From assembly GCF_014193375.1 (NCBI RefSeq), contig NZ_JACHZF010000003.1, forward strand, positions 62,001 to 126,000: a stretch of 64,000 nt of DNA. The letters are read 5' to 3'. Source of the stretch: Halomonas campaniensis. Lineage in GTDB: Bacteria > Pseudomonadota > Gammaproteobacteria > Pseudomonadales > Halomonadaceae. A model generated the notes under the pieces. That model did no database searches and was not told the origin of the DNA. It saw only the letters and a list, made by a program, of their open reading frames with translations. Of the stretch, positions 33,329 through 41,616 are shown one piece after another; within the stretch, counting starts at the first letter, position 1, and each line of letters opens with the position of its first letter. A program made the translations under genes and the position numbers.

Positions 33329-36300
33329 TTCACGGCCTCCTGCACGTAGTCATTGCCCTCGCCATCCAGCCAGTCGATGTGCTTCATCTTGCGAACCATG
33401 ACGAATTCATCGCGGTTGGAACCGACGGTGCCGTAGTAGTTGAAGCTGTAGGAGAGCTGCGCGTAGCCGCCGATCATGTGGGTCGGCTTCGGGCAGACCC
33501 GGGTCACGGAGTTGTGCATGCCCCCGCGGGTGCCGGAGACCTCGGAGCCCGGCACGTTCACCTGGCGCTCCTGGGCGTGGTACATCATCACCATGCCGGC
33601 CTTGACCCGCTGGCTGACCACCGCTCGCGCGGCGATGGAGCCGTTGGCGTTGTACAGCTCGACCCAGTCGTTGTCCTCGATGCCCACCTCGGCGGCGTCG
33701 GTCTCGGAGAGCCACACCACCGGGCCGCCGCGGTTCAGCGTCAGCATCAGCAGGTTGTCCGAGTAGGTGGAGTGGATCCCCCACTTCTGGTGCGGCGTGA
33801 TGAAGTTCAGCGCCTTGCTCTTGTAGCCGTTGTCCGCCGGCTGCTCGAAGCTCACCAGGGTCTTGGTGTTGATCGGCGGACGGTAGGTCAGCAGGCTCTC
33901 GCCGAAGGCGCGCATCCAGGCGTGGTCCTGGTAGAACTGCTGGCGGCCGCTCACGGTGCGCCACGGAATCATCTCGTGGACGTTGGTGTAGCCGGCGTTG
34001 TAGGAGACGTGCTCGTCCTCGAGGCCGGACCAGGTCGGGCTGGAGATGATCTTGCGCGGCTGGGCGACGATGTCGCGGAAGCGGATCTTCTCCTCCTCCT
34101 TGGGATGCGCCAGGTGGGTGTGATCCCGCCCGGTGATCCTGGAGAGCGCGCCCCACGCCTTCACCGCCACCTGGCCGTTGGTCTCCGGTGCCAGGGTCAG
34201 GATCATCTCGGCCGCGTCGATGGCGGTCTCGATCTGCGGGCGACCCTTGGAGGAACCCTCCAGCTTGCGATGGTTGAGCTTGCCGAGCAGCTCCACCTCG
34301 GAGTCGGTGTTCCAGCTGATGCCCTTGCCGCCGTTGCCGATGCTCTCCAGCAGCGGGCCCACGGAGGTGAAGCGCTCGTAGGTCTCGGGGTAGTTGCGCT
34401 TGATCTCGATCAGCGCCGGCATGGTCTTGCCGGGGATCGGCTCGCACTCGCCCTTCTTCCAGTCCAGCACTTCGGGCTGGGCCAGCTCGGCGGGGGAGTC
34501 ATGCTGGTGCGGCAGGGTGACCAGGTCGGTCTCCTCGCCCAGGTGCCCCACGCAGACCCGGGAGAATTCCTTGGCGATGCCCTTGTAGATATCCCAGTCG
34601 CTGCGCGACTCCCACGCCGGGTCGGTGGCCGCGGTCAGCGGGTGGATGAAGGGGTGCATGTCCGAGGTGTTGAGGTCGTTCTTCTCGTACCAGGTGGCCG
34701 TCGGCAGCACGATGTCCGAGTAGAGGCAGGTGGAGGACATGCGGAAGTCCAGGGTCACCACCAGGTCGAGCTTGCCTTCCGGCGCCTCGTCATGCCACTT
34801 CACCTCTTCCGGCTTCTGGCCGCCGAAGTCGCCCAGGTCCTTGCCCTGGATACCGTGGCGGGTGCCCAGCAGGTACTTGAGCATGTACTCGTGGCCCTTG
34901 CCGGAGCTGCCCAGCAGGTTGGAGCGCCAGATGAAGAGGTTGCGCGGGAAGTTCTGGGGGTTGTCCGGATCCTCGGCGGCGAAGGCCAGCTTGCCGGCCT
35001 TGAGCTGCTCGACGGCATAGTCCTTGGTGGACAGGCCGGCGGCCTCGGCGGCCTTGGCCAGGCGCAGCGGGTTGGCACCCAGCTGGGGCGCGGAGGGCAG
35101 CCAGCCCATGCGCTCGGAGCGCACGTTGAAGTCGATCAGGCTGCCGCTGTACTTGCTGTGGTCGGCCAGCGGGGAGAGGATCTCCTTGATCTCGAGCTTC
35201 TCGTAGCGCCACTGGGAGGAGTGGTTGTAGAAGAAGGAGGTGGAGTTCATGTGGCGCGGCGGACGGTTCCAGTCCAGGCCGAAGGCCAGCGGGGTCCAGC
35301 CGGTCTGCGGGCGCAGCTTCTCCTGGCCGACATAGTGGGCCCAGCCGCCGCCGCTCTGACCGATACAGCCGCACATGATCAGCATGTTGATCAGGCCGCG
35401 GTAGTTCATGTCCATGTGGTACCAGTGGTTCATCGCGGCACCCACGATGATCATGGACCGGCCCCGGGTCTTGTCGGCGTTCTCGGCGAACTCGCGGGCG
35501 ATGCGCGCGACCTGCTCGGCGGGCACGCCGGTGATCTTCTCCTGCCAGGCGGGGGTGTAGGGCTTCACCTCGTCCAGGGAGGTGGCGCCGTCATCCTCAC
35601 CAAACCCGCGGTCGATGCCGTAGTTGGCGCACATCAGGTCGAAGACGGTGACCGCCAGCACCTCGCTGCCGTCGGCCTTCTTCAGGCGCTTGGCAGGCAG
35701 GCTGTGGAAGAGCAGCTCGTCGCTGGCCCCGCCGCTCTCGACGTGGTCGAAGTGCTCGTGCTTGAGCCCGCCGAAGTAGGGGAAGGCGACCCTGGCGACG
35801 TCGTCGTGGTGGTCGGCCAGGGTCAGCAGCGGCTTGATCTCGTCACCGGCAGAGTCGCGGGGCTCGAGGTTCCACTTGCCCTCCTCGCCGCTCTCCTGCC
35901 CCCAGCGGAACCCGATGGAGCCGCGCGGCACCACCAGCTGGTCGCGGGTCTCGTCCCACGCCACGGTCTTCCACTCGGGGTTGTTGCTCTCGCCCATGCC
36001 GTCAGCGAAGTCGCTGGCGCGCATCTGCTTGCCTGGCACGTAGCTGCCGTCCTCGCGCGTCTCCAGCTCCACCAGGAAGGGCATGTCGGAGTACTGGCGC
36101 ACGTACTCGGTGAAGTAGGCGCTGGGCTTCTCGAGGTGGAACTCCTTGAGGATCACATGGCCCATGGCCATGGCGATGGCCGCATCGGTGCCCTGCTTGA
36201 CCGACAGCCACTCGTCGGTGAGCTTGGAGACCTCGGCGTAGTCCGGGGTGATGGAGACGGTCTTGGTGCCCTTGTAGCGCACCTCGGTGAAGAAGTGGGC

Positions 36301-37092
36301 GTCCGGGGTCCGGGTCTGGGGCACGTTGGAGCCCCAGGCGATGATGTAGCCGGAGTTGTACCAGTCGGCGGACTCGGGCACGTCGGTCTGCTCGCCCCAG
36401 GTCTGGGGGCTGGCCGGCGGCAGGTCGCAGTACCAGTCATAGAAGCTCATGCAGACGCCGCCGATCAGCGACAGGTAGCGGCTGCCCGCGGCGTAGCTGA
36501 CCATGGACATAGCGGGGATCGGCGAGAAGCCGATGATGCGGTCCGGGCCGTACTGCTTGGCGGTGTAGACGTTGGAGGCGGCGATCAGCTCGTTGAGCTC
36601 GTTCCAGTCGGCACGAACGAAGCCGCCCATGCCGCGGGCACGCTTGTACTGCTTGGTCCGGGCCGGATCCTCGACGATGGAGGCCCAGGCATCGACCGGG
36701 TCCCGCTTCTCCTTGAGGGCGTCGCGCCACAGCTTGAGCAGCGGTTTCCTGATCAGCGGGTACTTGAGGCGGTTGGCGCTGTAGAGGTACCAGGAGTAGC
36801 TGGCGCCCCGCGGGCAGCCGCGCGGCTCGTGGTTGGGCAGGTCCGGGCGGGTGCGCGGGTAGTCGGTCTGCTGGGTTTCCCAGGTGACCAGGCCGTTCTT
36901 GACGTAGATCTTCCAGCTGCAGGAGCCGGTGCAGTTCACGCCATGGGTGGAGCGCACGACCTTGTCGTGCTGCCAGCGCTGACGATAGCCGTCCTCCCAG
37001 CCGCGCGACTCCTCGCGAGTCTCGCCGTGCTCGTTGGCGAAGGGCTCGCGGGCCTTGCGGAAGAAGTTCAGCCGATCAATGAAGTGACTCAT
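33325..37092 (-). CDS. narG: Respiratory nitrate reductase alpha subunit (Mo-bisMGD)
   Basis: 1255-aa catalytic subunit reducing nitrate to nitrite in the cytoplasm. FS0 cluster ligands are His50, Cys54, Cys58 and Cys93, the E. coli pattern shifted by one. The molybdenum Asp lies in ESADWYNSGY near 223. Molybdopterin-binding and C-terminal Molydop_binding domains (to 1240) are complete. No Tat RR motif is seen at the N-terminus, as in other membrane-bound NarG. The 214-base upstream gap carries three phased NarL-like heptamers at 37237-37264. First gene of narGHJI and probably of the whole run to moaA. Confidence 0.98.
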   Translation of the reverse strand: MSHFIDRLNFFRKAREPFANEHGETREESRGWEDGYRQRWQHDKVVRSTHGVNCTGSCSWKIYVKNGLVTWETQQTDYPRTRPDLPNHEPRGCPRGASYSWYLYSANRLKYPLIRKPLLKLWRDALKEKRDPVDAWASIVEDPARTKQYKRARGMGGFVRADWNELNELIAASNVYTAKQYGPDRIIGFSPIPAMSMVSYAAGSRYLSLIGGVCMSFYDWYCDLPPASPQTWGEQTDVPESADWYNSGYIIAWGSNVPQTRTPDAHFFTEVRYKGTKTVSITPDYAEVSKLTDEWLSVKQGTDAAIAMAMGHVILKEFHLEKPSAYFTEYVRQYSDMPFLVELETREDGSYVPGKQMRASDFADGMGESNNPEWKTVAWDETRDQLVVPRGSIGFRWGQESGEEGKWNLEPRDSAGDEIKPLLTLADHHDDVARVAFPYFGGLKHEHFDHVESGGASDELLFHSLPAKRLKKADGSEVLAVTVFDLMCANYGIDRGFGEDDGATSLDEVKPYTPAWQEKITGVPAEQVARIAREFAENADKTRGRSMIIVGAAMNHWYHMDMNYRGLINMLIMCGCIGQSGGGWAHYVGQEKLRPQTGWTPLAFGLDWNRPPRHMNSTSFFYNHSSQWRYEKLEIKEILSPLADHSKYSGSLIDFNVRSERMGWLPSAPQLGANPLRLAKAAEAAGLSTKDYAVEQLKAGKLAFAAEDPDNPQNFPRNLFIWRSNLLGSSGKGHEYMLKYLLGTRHGIQGKDLGDFGGQKPEEVKWHDEAPEGKLDLVVTLDFRMSSTCLYSDIVLPTATWYEKNDLNTSDMHPFIHPLTAATDPAWESRSDWDIYKGIAKEFSRVCVGHLGEETDLVTLPHQHDSPAELAQPEVLDWKKGECEPIPGKTMPALIEIKRNYPETYERFTSVGPLLESIGNGGKGISWNTDSEVELLGKLNHRKLEGSSKGRPQIETAIDAAEMILTLAPETNGQVAVKAWGALSRITGRDHTHLAHPKEEEKIRFRDIVAQPRKIISSPTWSGLEDEHVSYNAGYTNVHEMIPWRTVSGRQQFYQDHAWMRAFGESLLTYRPPINTKTLVSFEQPADNGYKSKALNFITPHQKWGIHSTYSDNLLMLTLNRGGPVVWLSETDAAEVGIEDNDWVELYNANGSIAARAVVSQRVKAGMVMMYHAQERQVNVPGSEVSGTRGGMHNSVTRVCPKPTHMIGGYAQLSYSFNYYGTVGSNRDEFVMVRKMKHIDWLDGEGNDYVQEAVK

Positions 37093-37236
37093 GGTCGATC
37101 TCCAGGCTTCTTGGAAAGTAGGGTGTGACCGCCCTGGGCCACCCGGCCTGCCGTGCGGCGTGGCGCGATGGACCGCACGCCAGGCAGGAACCTTGCTGAG
37201 GATTCTGGGTGATCGGGCGGCGGATTACTGCCCGGT

Positions 37237-37264
37237 TACCTCCATATACCGCCCCTCTACCCCC
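37237..37264. promoter_or_regulatory. Phased NarL-type heptamers upstream of narG
   Basis: TACCTCC (37237-37243), TACCGCC (37247-37253) and TACCCCC (37258-37264) are spaced 10 and 11 bases, on one face of the helix, 145-172 bases upstream of narG. They fit the NarL consensus TACYYMT loosely. No FNR box was found in this gap (37093-37306). Confidence 0.5.
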
Positions 37265-37306
37265 AAGGTGATAGGCCCGCCGAGCCGAGGGGATAAGCCC
37301 GAGGAG

Positions 37307-38578
37307 TCAGGCCCGGCCGGCGTACCCGCTGGCGTGGTCCCAGACCATCACCAGCATGCACACGACGAGCGAGCCGTAGAGGAACATGAAGCCGGCCGTG
37401 CGGATGCCGACCCACTCGCTGCCGATCACGAACATCAGCGGCAGCAGGGCGGCGAAGAGCCCGCCCAGGGTCAGCGCCAGCCCTCCCACCAGGGGCATCT
37501 CGTCGCCGTGGTCGCGATGGATCAACCGCATCAGGCTGCCCTGGCCGATGCCCATGGCCATGCCCATGGCGGTCAGCAGCGACAGGAAGCCCCACAGCGG
37601 GGCCGCGTAGTGCAGGGCGATCACGCCGTGGACGCCCTCGATCTGCATGGAGAAGGGGGGGTAGGAGAGCAGGAAGAGGCAGACCAGCACGAAGGCGCTG
37701 ACCCACCAGCGCAGGGCGCGGAAGTCGCGCCGGTCGGCCCAGGCGCCGCCGACCACCTGGCCGATGCCCACCGCGAGGACGAAAGGCACCGCCGTCAGGG
37801 CGGCCTGCTTCAGCTCGAGCTGATACTGAGCGCTGAGGTAGGCCGGCAGCCACAGCGCCAGCGCCACGAAGGCCCCGTAGAAGAAGCTGTAGACCAGCGC
37901 CAGACGCCACAGCCGCCAGCCGGCCAGGCGACCCAGGCCGGCCAGCAGCCCCCCCGGGGGCCGGGCGGGCGACCCGCGCGGCTCGTCGAGGCGATCATCG
38001 GCGAACAGCCACAGCAGCGCGGCCACCAGCAGCACCGGCAGCAGGTAGAGCAGCGGCGCCGTGCGCCAGCCGTAGGCCTGGCTGATCAGCGGCAGCAGCA
38101 GGTAGCTGAGCCCGGCGCCGGCCATCCCCGCGCCATAGAGCCCCAATGCCAGGCCGGCGTGGCGCCGCGGGCAGAGCCCCGCCACGTAGACCAGCCCCGC
38201 CGACAGCGACCCGGCGCCCAGGCCCAGGCCGGCCCCGGCCAGCAGGAAATGGAGGTAGTCGCGGGAGTGGGAGAGCCCCCACAGGAAGGGGCAGATCAGC
38301 AGCAGGCTGGCGATCATCACCCGCCGCCCGCCGACGCGCTGCGCCAGGGCCGCCATGGGCAGCGAGGCCAGGGCGCCCACCGCCATGGGCATGGCCAGCA
38401 GCACCGCGAAGCGCCCCTCGCCCAGCGCCAGCAGGACCTTGAGCTCCAGGCCCAGCACCGCGAAGATGGTCCAGCTGGCGAACACCAGCGCGAAGGCCAG
38501 CGGCGAGAGCAGCACCACGACCAGGGGGCGATAGCCCCCGGTCGGGTCCTGGTCGAGATCTGGGGCGGCTGGCATCAT
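37307..38578 (-). CDS. NarK-like major facilitator permease
   Basis: 423-aa, 12-helix MFS protein between narG and narX. The first half holds ASWTIFAVLGLELK near 30, MAVGALASLPMAALAQRVGGRR near 60 and a loose MFS loop; the second half has GIGQVVGGAWADRRDFR near 268. It resembles the nitrate/nitrite porter branch more than drug exporters and is one of three such transporters in the island. ATG 38578 and 38575 are adjacent alternatives. It is divergent from narX, sharing the heptamer region at 38650-38679. Nitrate uptake or nitrite export is inferred by position. Confidence 0.82.
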   Translation of the reverse strand: MMPAAPDLDQDPTGGYRPLVVVLLSPLAFALVFASWTIFAVLGLELKVLLALGEGRFAVLLAMPMAVGALASLPMAALAQRVGGRRVMIASLLLICPFLWGLSHSRDYLHFLLAGAGLGLGAGSLSAGLVYVAGLCPRRHAGLALGLYGAGMAGAGLSYLLLPLISQAYGWRTAPLLYLLPVLLVAALLWLFADDRLDEPRGSPARPPGGLLAGLGRLAGWRLWRLALVYSFFYGAFVALALWLPAYLSAQYQLELKQAALTAVPFVLAVGIGQVVGGAWADRRDFRALRWWVSAFVLVCLFLLSYPPFSMQIEGVHGVIALHYAAPLWGFLSLLTAMGMAMGIGQGSLMRLIHRDHGDEMPLVGGLALTLGGLFAALLPLMFVIGSEWVGIRTAGFMFLYGSLVVCMLVMVWDHASGYAGRA

Positions 38579-38649
38579 CGGGGGGCCAATAAGCGCAGTG
38601 GGTCTCGGGAAAGTCTCGGGACCCCGCCCCCCGGGGTCAAAGGGGCATC

Positions 38650-38679
38650 GGAGGTATGCGTTATACCCCCATGGGTGTA
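38650..38679. promoter_or_regulatory. NarL/NarP palindrome TACCCCC-AT-GGGTGTA plus heptamer
   Basis: A 7-2-7 inverted pair at 38664-38679, close to TACYYMT-N2-AKRRGTA, lies 39 bases before narX; a further inverted heptamer GGAGGTA is at 38650-38656. It stands in the 140-base divergent gap and may control narXL and the permease. Confidence 0.6.
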
Positions 38680-38718
38680 GTAGACTGGCTGCTGCCCCCT
38701 GAACGAGCACGAGGCGCC

Positions 38719-40656
38719 ATGCGACTGCTGCGACATTCCCTGGTAGCCCGGATCACCGCCTCGCTGCTGGCCATCAGCGCCATGGCGCTGGTCAGCATCG
38801 TGGTGACCATGACCGTGGCCAGCGACAGCCGCGGCGATGCTGCCGCCATCAACGTGGCCGGTTCGCTGCGCATGAACACCTACCAGATCGTCAGCGCCCT
38901 GCAGCGCCACGAGCAGCGGCCCGGCCGCGAGGCCCGCGCCCGCGTGGCCGAGCTCTCCGAGCGGCTCGAGCAGCGCCTGGCCAGCCCCGAGCTGACCGGC
39001 GCCCTGCCCGACGCCGAGGACCATGCCCTGCAGCGCCAGTACCGCCTGATCCTGGCGCGCTGGGGGCAGGAGCTGGCCCCCCAGGTCGAGCTGGCCACCG
39101 GCGGCGGCGGCGTGGACCCCGACGCCCTGCGCGCGACCCTGGACGACCTGGTCGACGACATCGATGCCCTGGTCACCCTGCTGGAGCAGAACAGCGAGTC
39201 GAAGATCCAGCTGCTCAGCGCCCTGCAGATCCTCTTCCTGGCCCTCACCGCCGTGGTGGTGGTCATCGCCCTCTACGATATCCGCCACAACCTGGTGCTG
39301 CCGCTGCGCCAGCTGGTAGTGCTGGCCCGGGAGGCCGCCCACCGCAACTTCGGCCACCGCACCCGGCTCTCCGGCAACGACGAGCTGGCCCTGCTGGGGC
39401 GCACCTTCGACACCATGGCCGAGGAGCTCGGTGACAGCTACGCCGAGCTGGAGGCGCGGGTCTCGCGCAAGAAGGCGGAGCTCGAGCGCAGCAATCGCGC
39501 CATGCAGGTGCTGCACGACGGCAGTCGCGCCCTCTACGGCGGCGGCAACGACCTCTGCGCCAGCGCCGCCCCGATGCTGCGCCGCCTGGAGCAGCTGCTG
39601 GAGATCGGCCCGATCCGGCTCTCGCTCCACGACCCCCATGACGACCGCGACATCCCGATACTGGCCACCCACTCGCCGCGCCGCCCCGAGTACTGCCGCG
39701 ACCATGACTGCCACGCCTGCCTGCTCGACCCCCAGCCGCTGACCCTGCAGGCCACCGAGGCCGGCGAGTGCCAGCTGCTGCCGGTGAGCGTGGGCGACCT
39801 GATGCTGGGCACCCTGGAGGTCTGGTACCCGCGGGATGTCCCACTCACCGACAGCGTCAAGCGCCTGCTCAACGCCCTGGCCGACCAGCTGGCCACCGCC
39901 GTCTACCTGCAGCGCCGCATCGAGGAGCAGCAGCAGGTCACGCTGATGAACGAACGCACCATCATCGCCCGGGAGCTCCACGACTCCCTGGCCCAGTCGC
40001 TCTCCTACCTGAAGATGCAGGTGGCGCGGCTGGAGCGCATGCAGCAGAAGGAGGCCCCGCGGGAGACCCAGGCGGCGGTGTTCGACGAGCTGCGCACCGG
40101 GCTCGACAGCGCCTACCGCCAGCTGCGCGAGCTGCTTACCACCTTCCGCCTCAAGCTCGAGGGGCCGGGGCTGGCCAGCGCCCTGCGCCAGACCGTGGAG
40201 GAGTTCGGCGAGCGGCTGGGCACCCGGGTGGGGCTGACCGTCGACCTGCCGCCCCACCTGCTCAACCCCAACGAGGAGATCCACGTGCTGCAGGTGGTGC
40301 GGGAGTCGCTGGCCAACGTGGTCAAGCACGCCAACGCCCACTGGGCTGCGGTCACGGTGAGTTTCCGCGCGGCGCGCCTGCACGTCGTCGTCGAGGATGA
40401 CGGGGTGGGCCTTGCGGACGACAGCTCCCCGCCCATGCACTACGGCCTGGTGATCATGCGCGACCGGGCCGAGACCCTGGGAGGCCGCCTGACGCTGCAG
40501 AACCGCGCCGGCGGCGGCACCCGGGTGGAGCTGGTGTTCACCCCCCAGACCGCGCGCCTGATCAGCCAGCACGTCGGGGCGGACAGCCGCCCCGCCACCT
40601 CCGTCGATCCGCGCCTCGACGCCATCGCCACCGACCGCCAAGGCCACAGGGAATAA
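38719..40656 (+). CDS. narX: Nitrate/nitrite sensor histidine kinase
   Basis: 645-aa membrane kinase. Two helices (about 10-32 and 170-192) surround a periplasmic domain with the nitrate-binding P box (INVAGSLRMNTYQI, 44-57). HAMP (193-245), a Cys-containing central module with YCRDHDCHACL near 330, and a HisKA_3 helix with His421 in RELHDSLAQSLSY follow, then the ATPase domain with VVEDDGVGL. ATG 38719 has GAGG at 38711; the longer frame is rejected. Phosphorylates NarL when nitrate is present. Confidence 0.96.
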   Translation: MRLLRHSLVARITASLLAISAMALVSIVVTMTVASDSRGDAAAINVAGSLRMNTYQIVSALQRHEQRPGREARARVAELSERLEQRLASPELTGALPDAEDHALQRQYRLILARWGQELAPQVELATGGGGVDPDALRATLDDLVDDIDALVTLLEQNSESKIQLLSALQILFLALTAVVVVIALYDIRHNLVLPLRQLVVLAREAAHRNFGHRTRLSGNDELALLGRTFDTMAEELGDSYAELEARVSRKKAELERSNRAMQVLHDGSRALYGGGNDLCASAAPMLRRLEQLLEIGPIRLSLHDPHDDRDIPILATHSPRRPEYCRDHDCHACLLDPQPLTLQATEAGECQLLPVSVGDLMLGTLEVWYPRDVPLTDSVKRLLNALADQLATAVYLQRRIEEQQQVTLMNERTIIARELHDSLAQSLSYLKMQVARLERMQQKEAPRETQAAVFDELRTGLDSAYRQLRELLTTFRLKLEGPGLASALRQTVEEFGERLGTRVGLTVDLPPHLLNPNEEIHVLQVVRESLANVVKHANAHWAAVTVSFRAARLHVVVEDDGVGLADDSSPPMHYGLVIMRDRAETLGGRLTLQNRAGGGTRVELVFTPQTARLISQHVGADSRPATSVDPRLDAIATDRQGHRE

Positions 40657-40662
40657 GCCAGG

Positions 40663-41328
40663 ATGACCGATACCCCCCACGACACCCCCGCCAGCATCCT
40701 GATCATCGACGACCATCCGCTGCTGCGCCGCGGCGTCTCCCAGCTGCTGGAGCTGGAGGAAGACATGGCGCTGATCGGCGAGGCCGGCGAGCCCGCGGAG
40801 GGCATCCGCCTGGCCCTGGCACTCGACCCCGACATGGTGCTCCTCGACCTCAACATGCCCGGCATGAACGGCATCGAGACCCTCAAGCGGCTGCGCGAGG
40901 AGGGCTTCGCCGGCCGGGTGGTGATGTTCACCGTCTCCGACCACGAGGAAGACGTGGTGGACGCCCTGCAGGCGGGCGCCGACGGCTACCTGCTCAAGGA
41001 CATGGACCCGGACGAGATGATCCGACAGCTGCGCCAGGCGTCGCTGGGCCGCATGGTGATCAGCGAGAGCCTCACCGCCCTGCTGGCCGGGGCGCTGCGC
41101 AGCCAGCGCAGCCAGCCGGCGGCACCCGACATCCAGAGCCTCACCCAGCGCGAGCGGGAGATCCTGCGCGAGCTGGCCGGCGGGCTCTCCAACAAGATGA
41201 TCGCCCGCAAGCTCGACATCACCGAGGGCACGGTGAAGGTGCACGTCAAGCACCTGCTCAAGAAGCTCAACCTGCGCTCCCGAGTCGAGGCCGCCGTGTG
41301 GGCGGTGCAGGAGGGCATCGACCGCTGA
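40663..41328 (+). CDS. narL: Nitrate/nitrite response regulator
   Basis: 221-aa LuxR/FixJ-class regulator. Receiver with Asp16/Asp17, phospho-acceptor Asp62 in LLDLNMPG and Lys in LLKDMDP; helix-turn-helix domain about 150-210 ([20 protein letters not shown] and [17 protein letters not shown]). Binds heptamers such as those found at 37237-37264, 38664-38679 and 41460-41475. Six bases separate it from narX. Confidence 0.96.
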   Translation: MTDTPHDTPASILIIDDHPLLRRGVSQLLELEEDMALIGEAGEPAEGIRLALALDPDMVLLDLNMPGMNGIETLKRLREEGFAGRVVMFTVSDHEEDVVDALQAGADGYLLKDMDPDEMIRQLRQASLGRMVISESLTALLAGALRSQRSQPAAPDIQSLTQREREILRELAGGLSNKMIARKLDITEGTVKVHVKHLLKKLNLRSRVEAAVWAVQEGIDR

Positions 41329-41361
41329 GCCCGCGAGGAATACCCCGCGGCTCTGTGTGGA

Positions 41362-41475
41362 TACCTCCAAATAATCCGGGGGCCCCTGCGCCCCCCTCGC
41401 CCTCTACTCCCCTCAAGAAAAACCCCATACCAAGCAATGGGTTGCCGCTTATCCCCCACTACCTCCCTGGAGGTA
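41362..41475. promoter_or_regulatory. NarL sites upstream of narK
   Basis: A perfect 7-2-7 palindrome TACCTCC-CT-GGAGGTA occupies 41460-41475 and a single TACCTCC heptamer sits at 41362-41368. The palindrome centre is about 94 bases upstream of the FNR/Dnr box centre, leaving room for a DNA bend as at E. coli nar promoters. Confidence 0.65.
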
Positions 41476-41554
41476 TCCCGCCATTTTCTGGCCCCTTTCG
41501 CCACGTTTCGCGCCTTGCCGGTCAGGCGTATCTTTCCCCCCAAGGCTCACCGTC

Positions 41555-41568
41555 TTGATATCGGTCAA
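41555..41568 (+). promoter_or_regulatory. FNR/Dnr box TTGAT-ATCG-GTCAA before narK
   Basis: Full match to TTGAT-N4-RTCAA. At -41.5 it would place the start near 41603, 14 bases before ATG 41617. Anaerobic activation by Anr/Fnr or the Dnr encoded here. Confidence 0.75.
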
Positions 41569-41616
41569 CCGATGCCAAGCGCCAAGAGCACACCGCTAGC
41601 CTCAAGGGGAAATGCC

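Noticed and set aside
33379..37128. Plus-strand open frame of about 1249 codons opposite narG
   Set aside because: Lacks a recognisable protein pattern (His, Val, Gly, Gln-rich repeats) and mirrors narG exactly; it results from the G/C third positions of narG.
38575..41370. Minus-strand open frame of about 931 codons opposite narXL
   Set aside because: Spans two well-supported genes in antisense and has low-complexity His/Gln/Gly composition; shadow frame.
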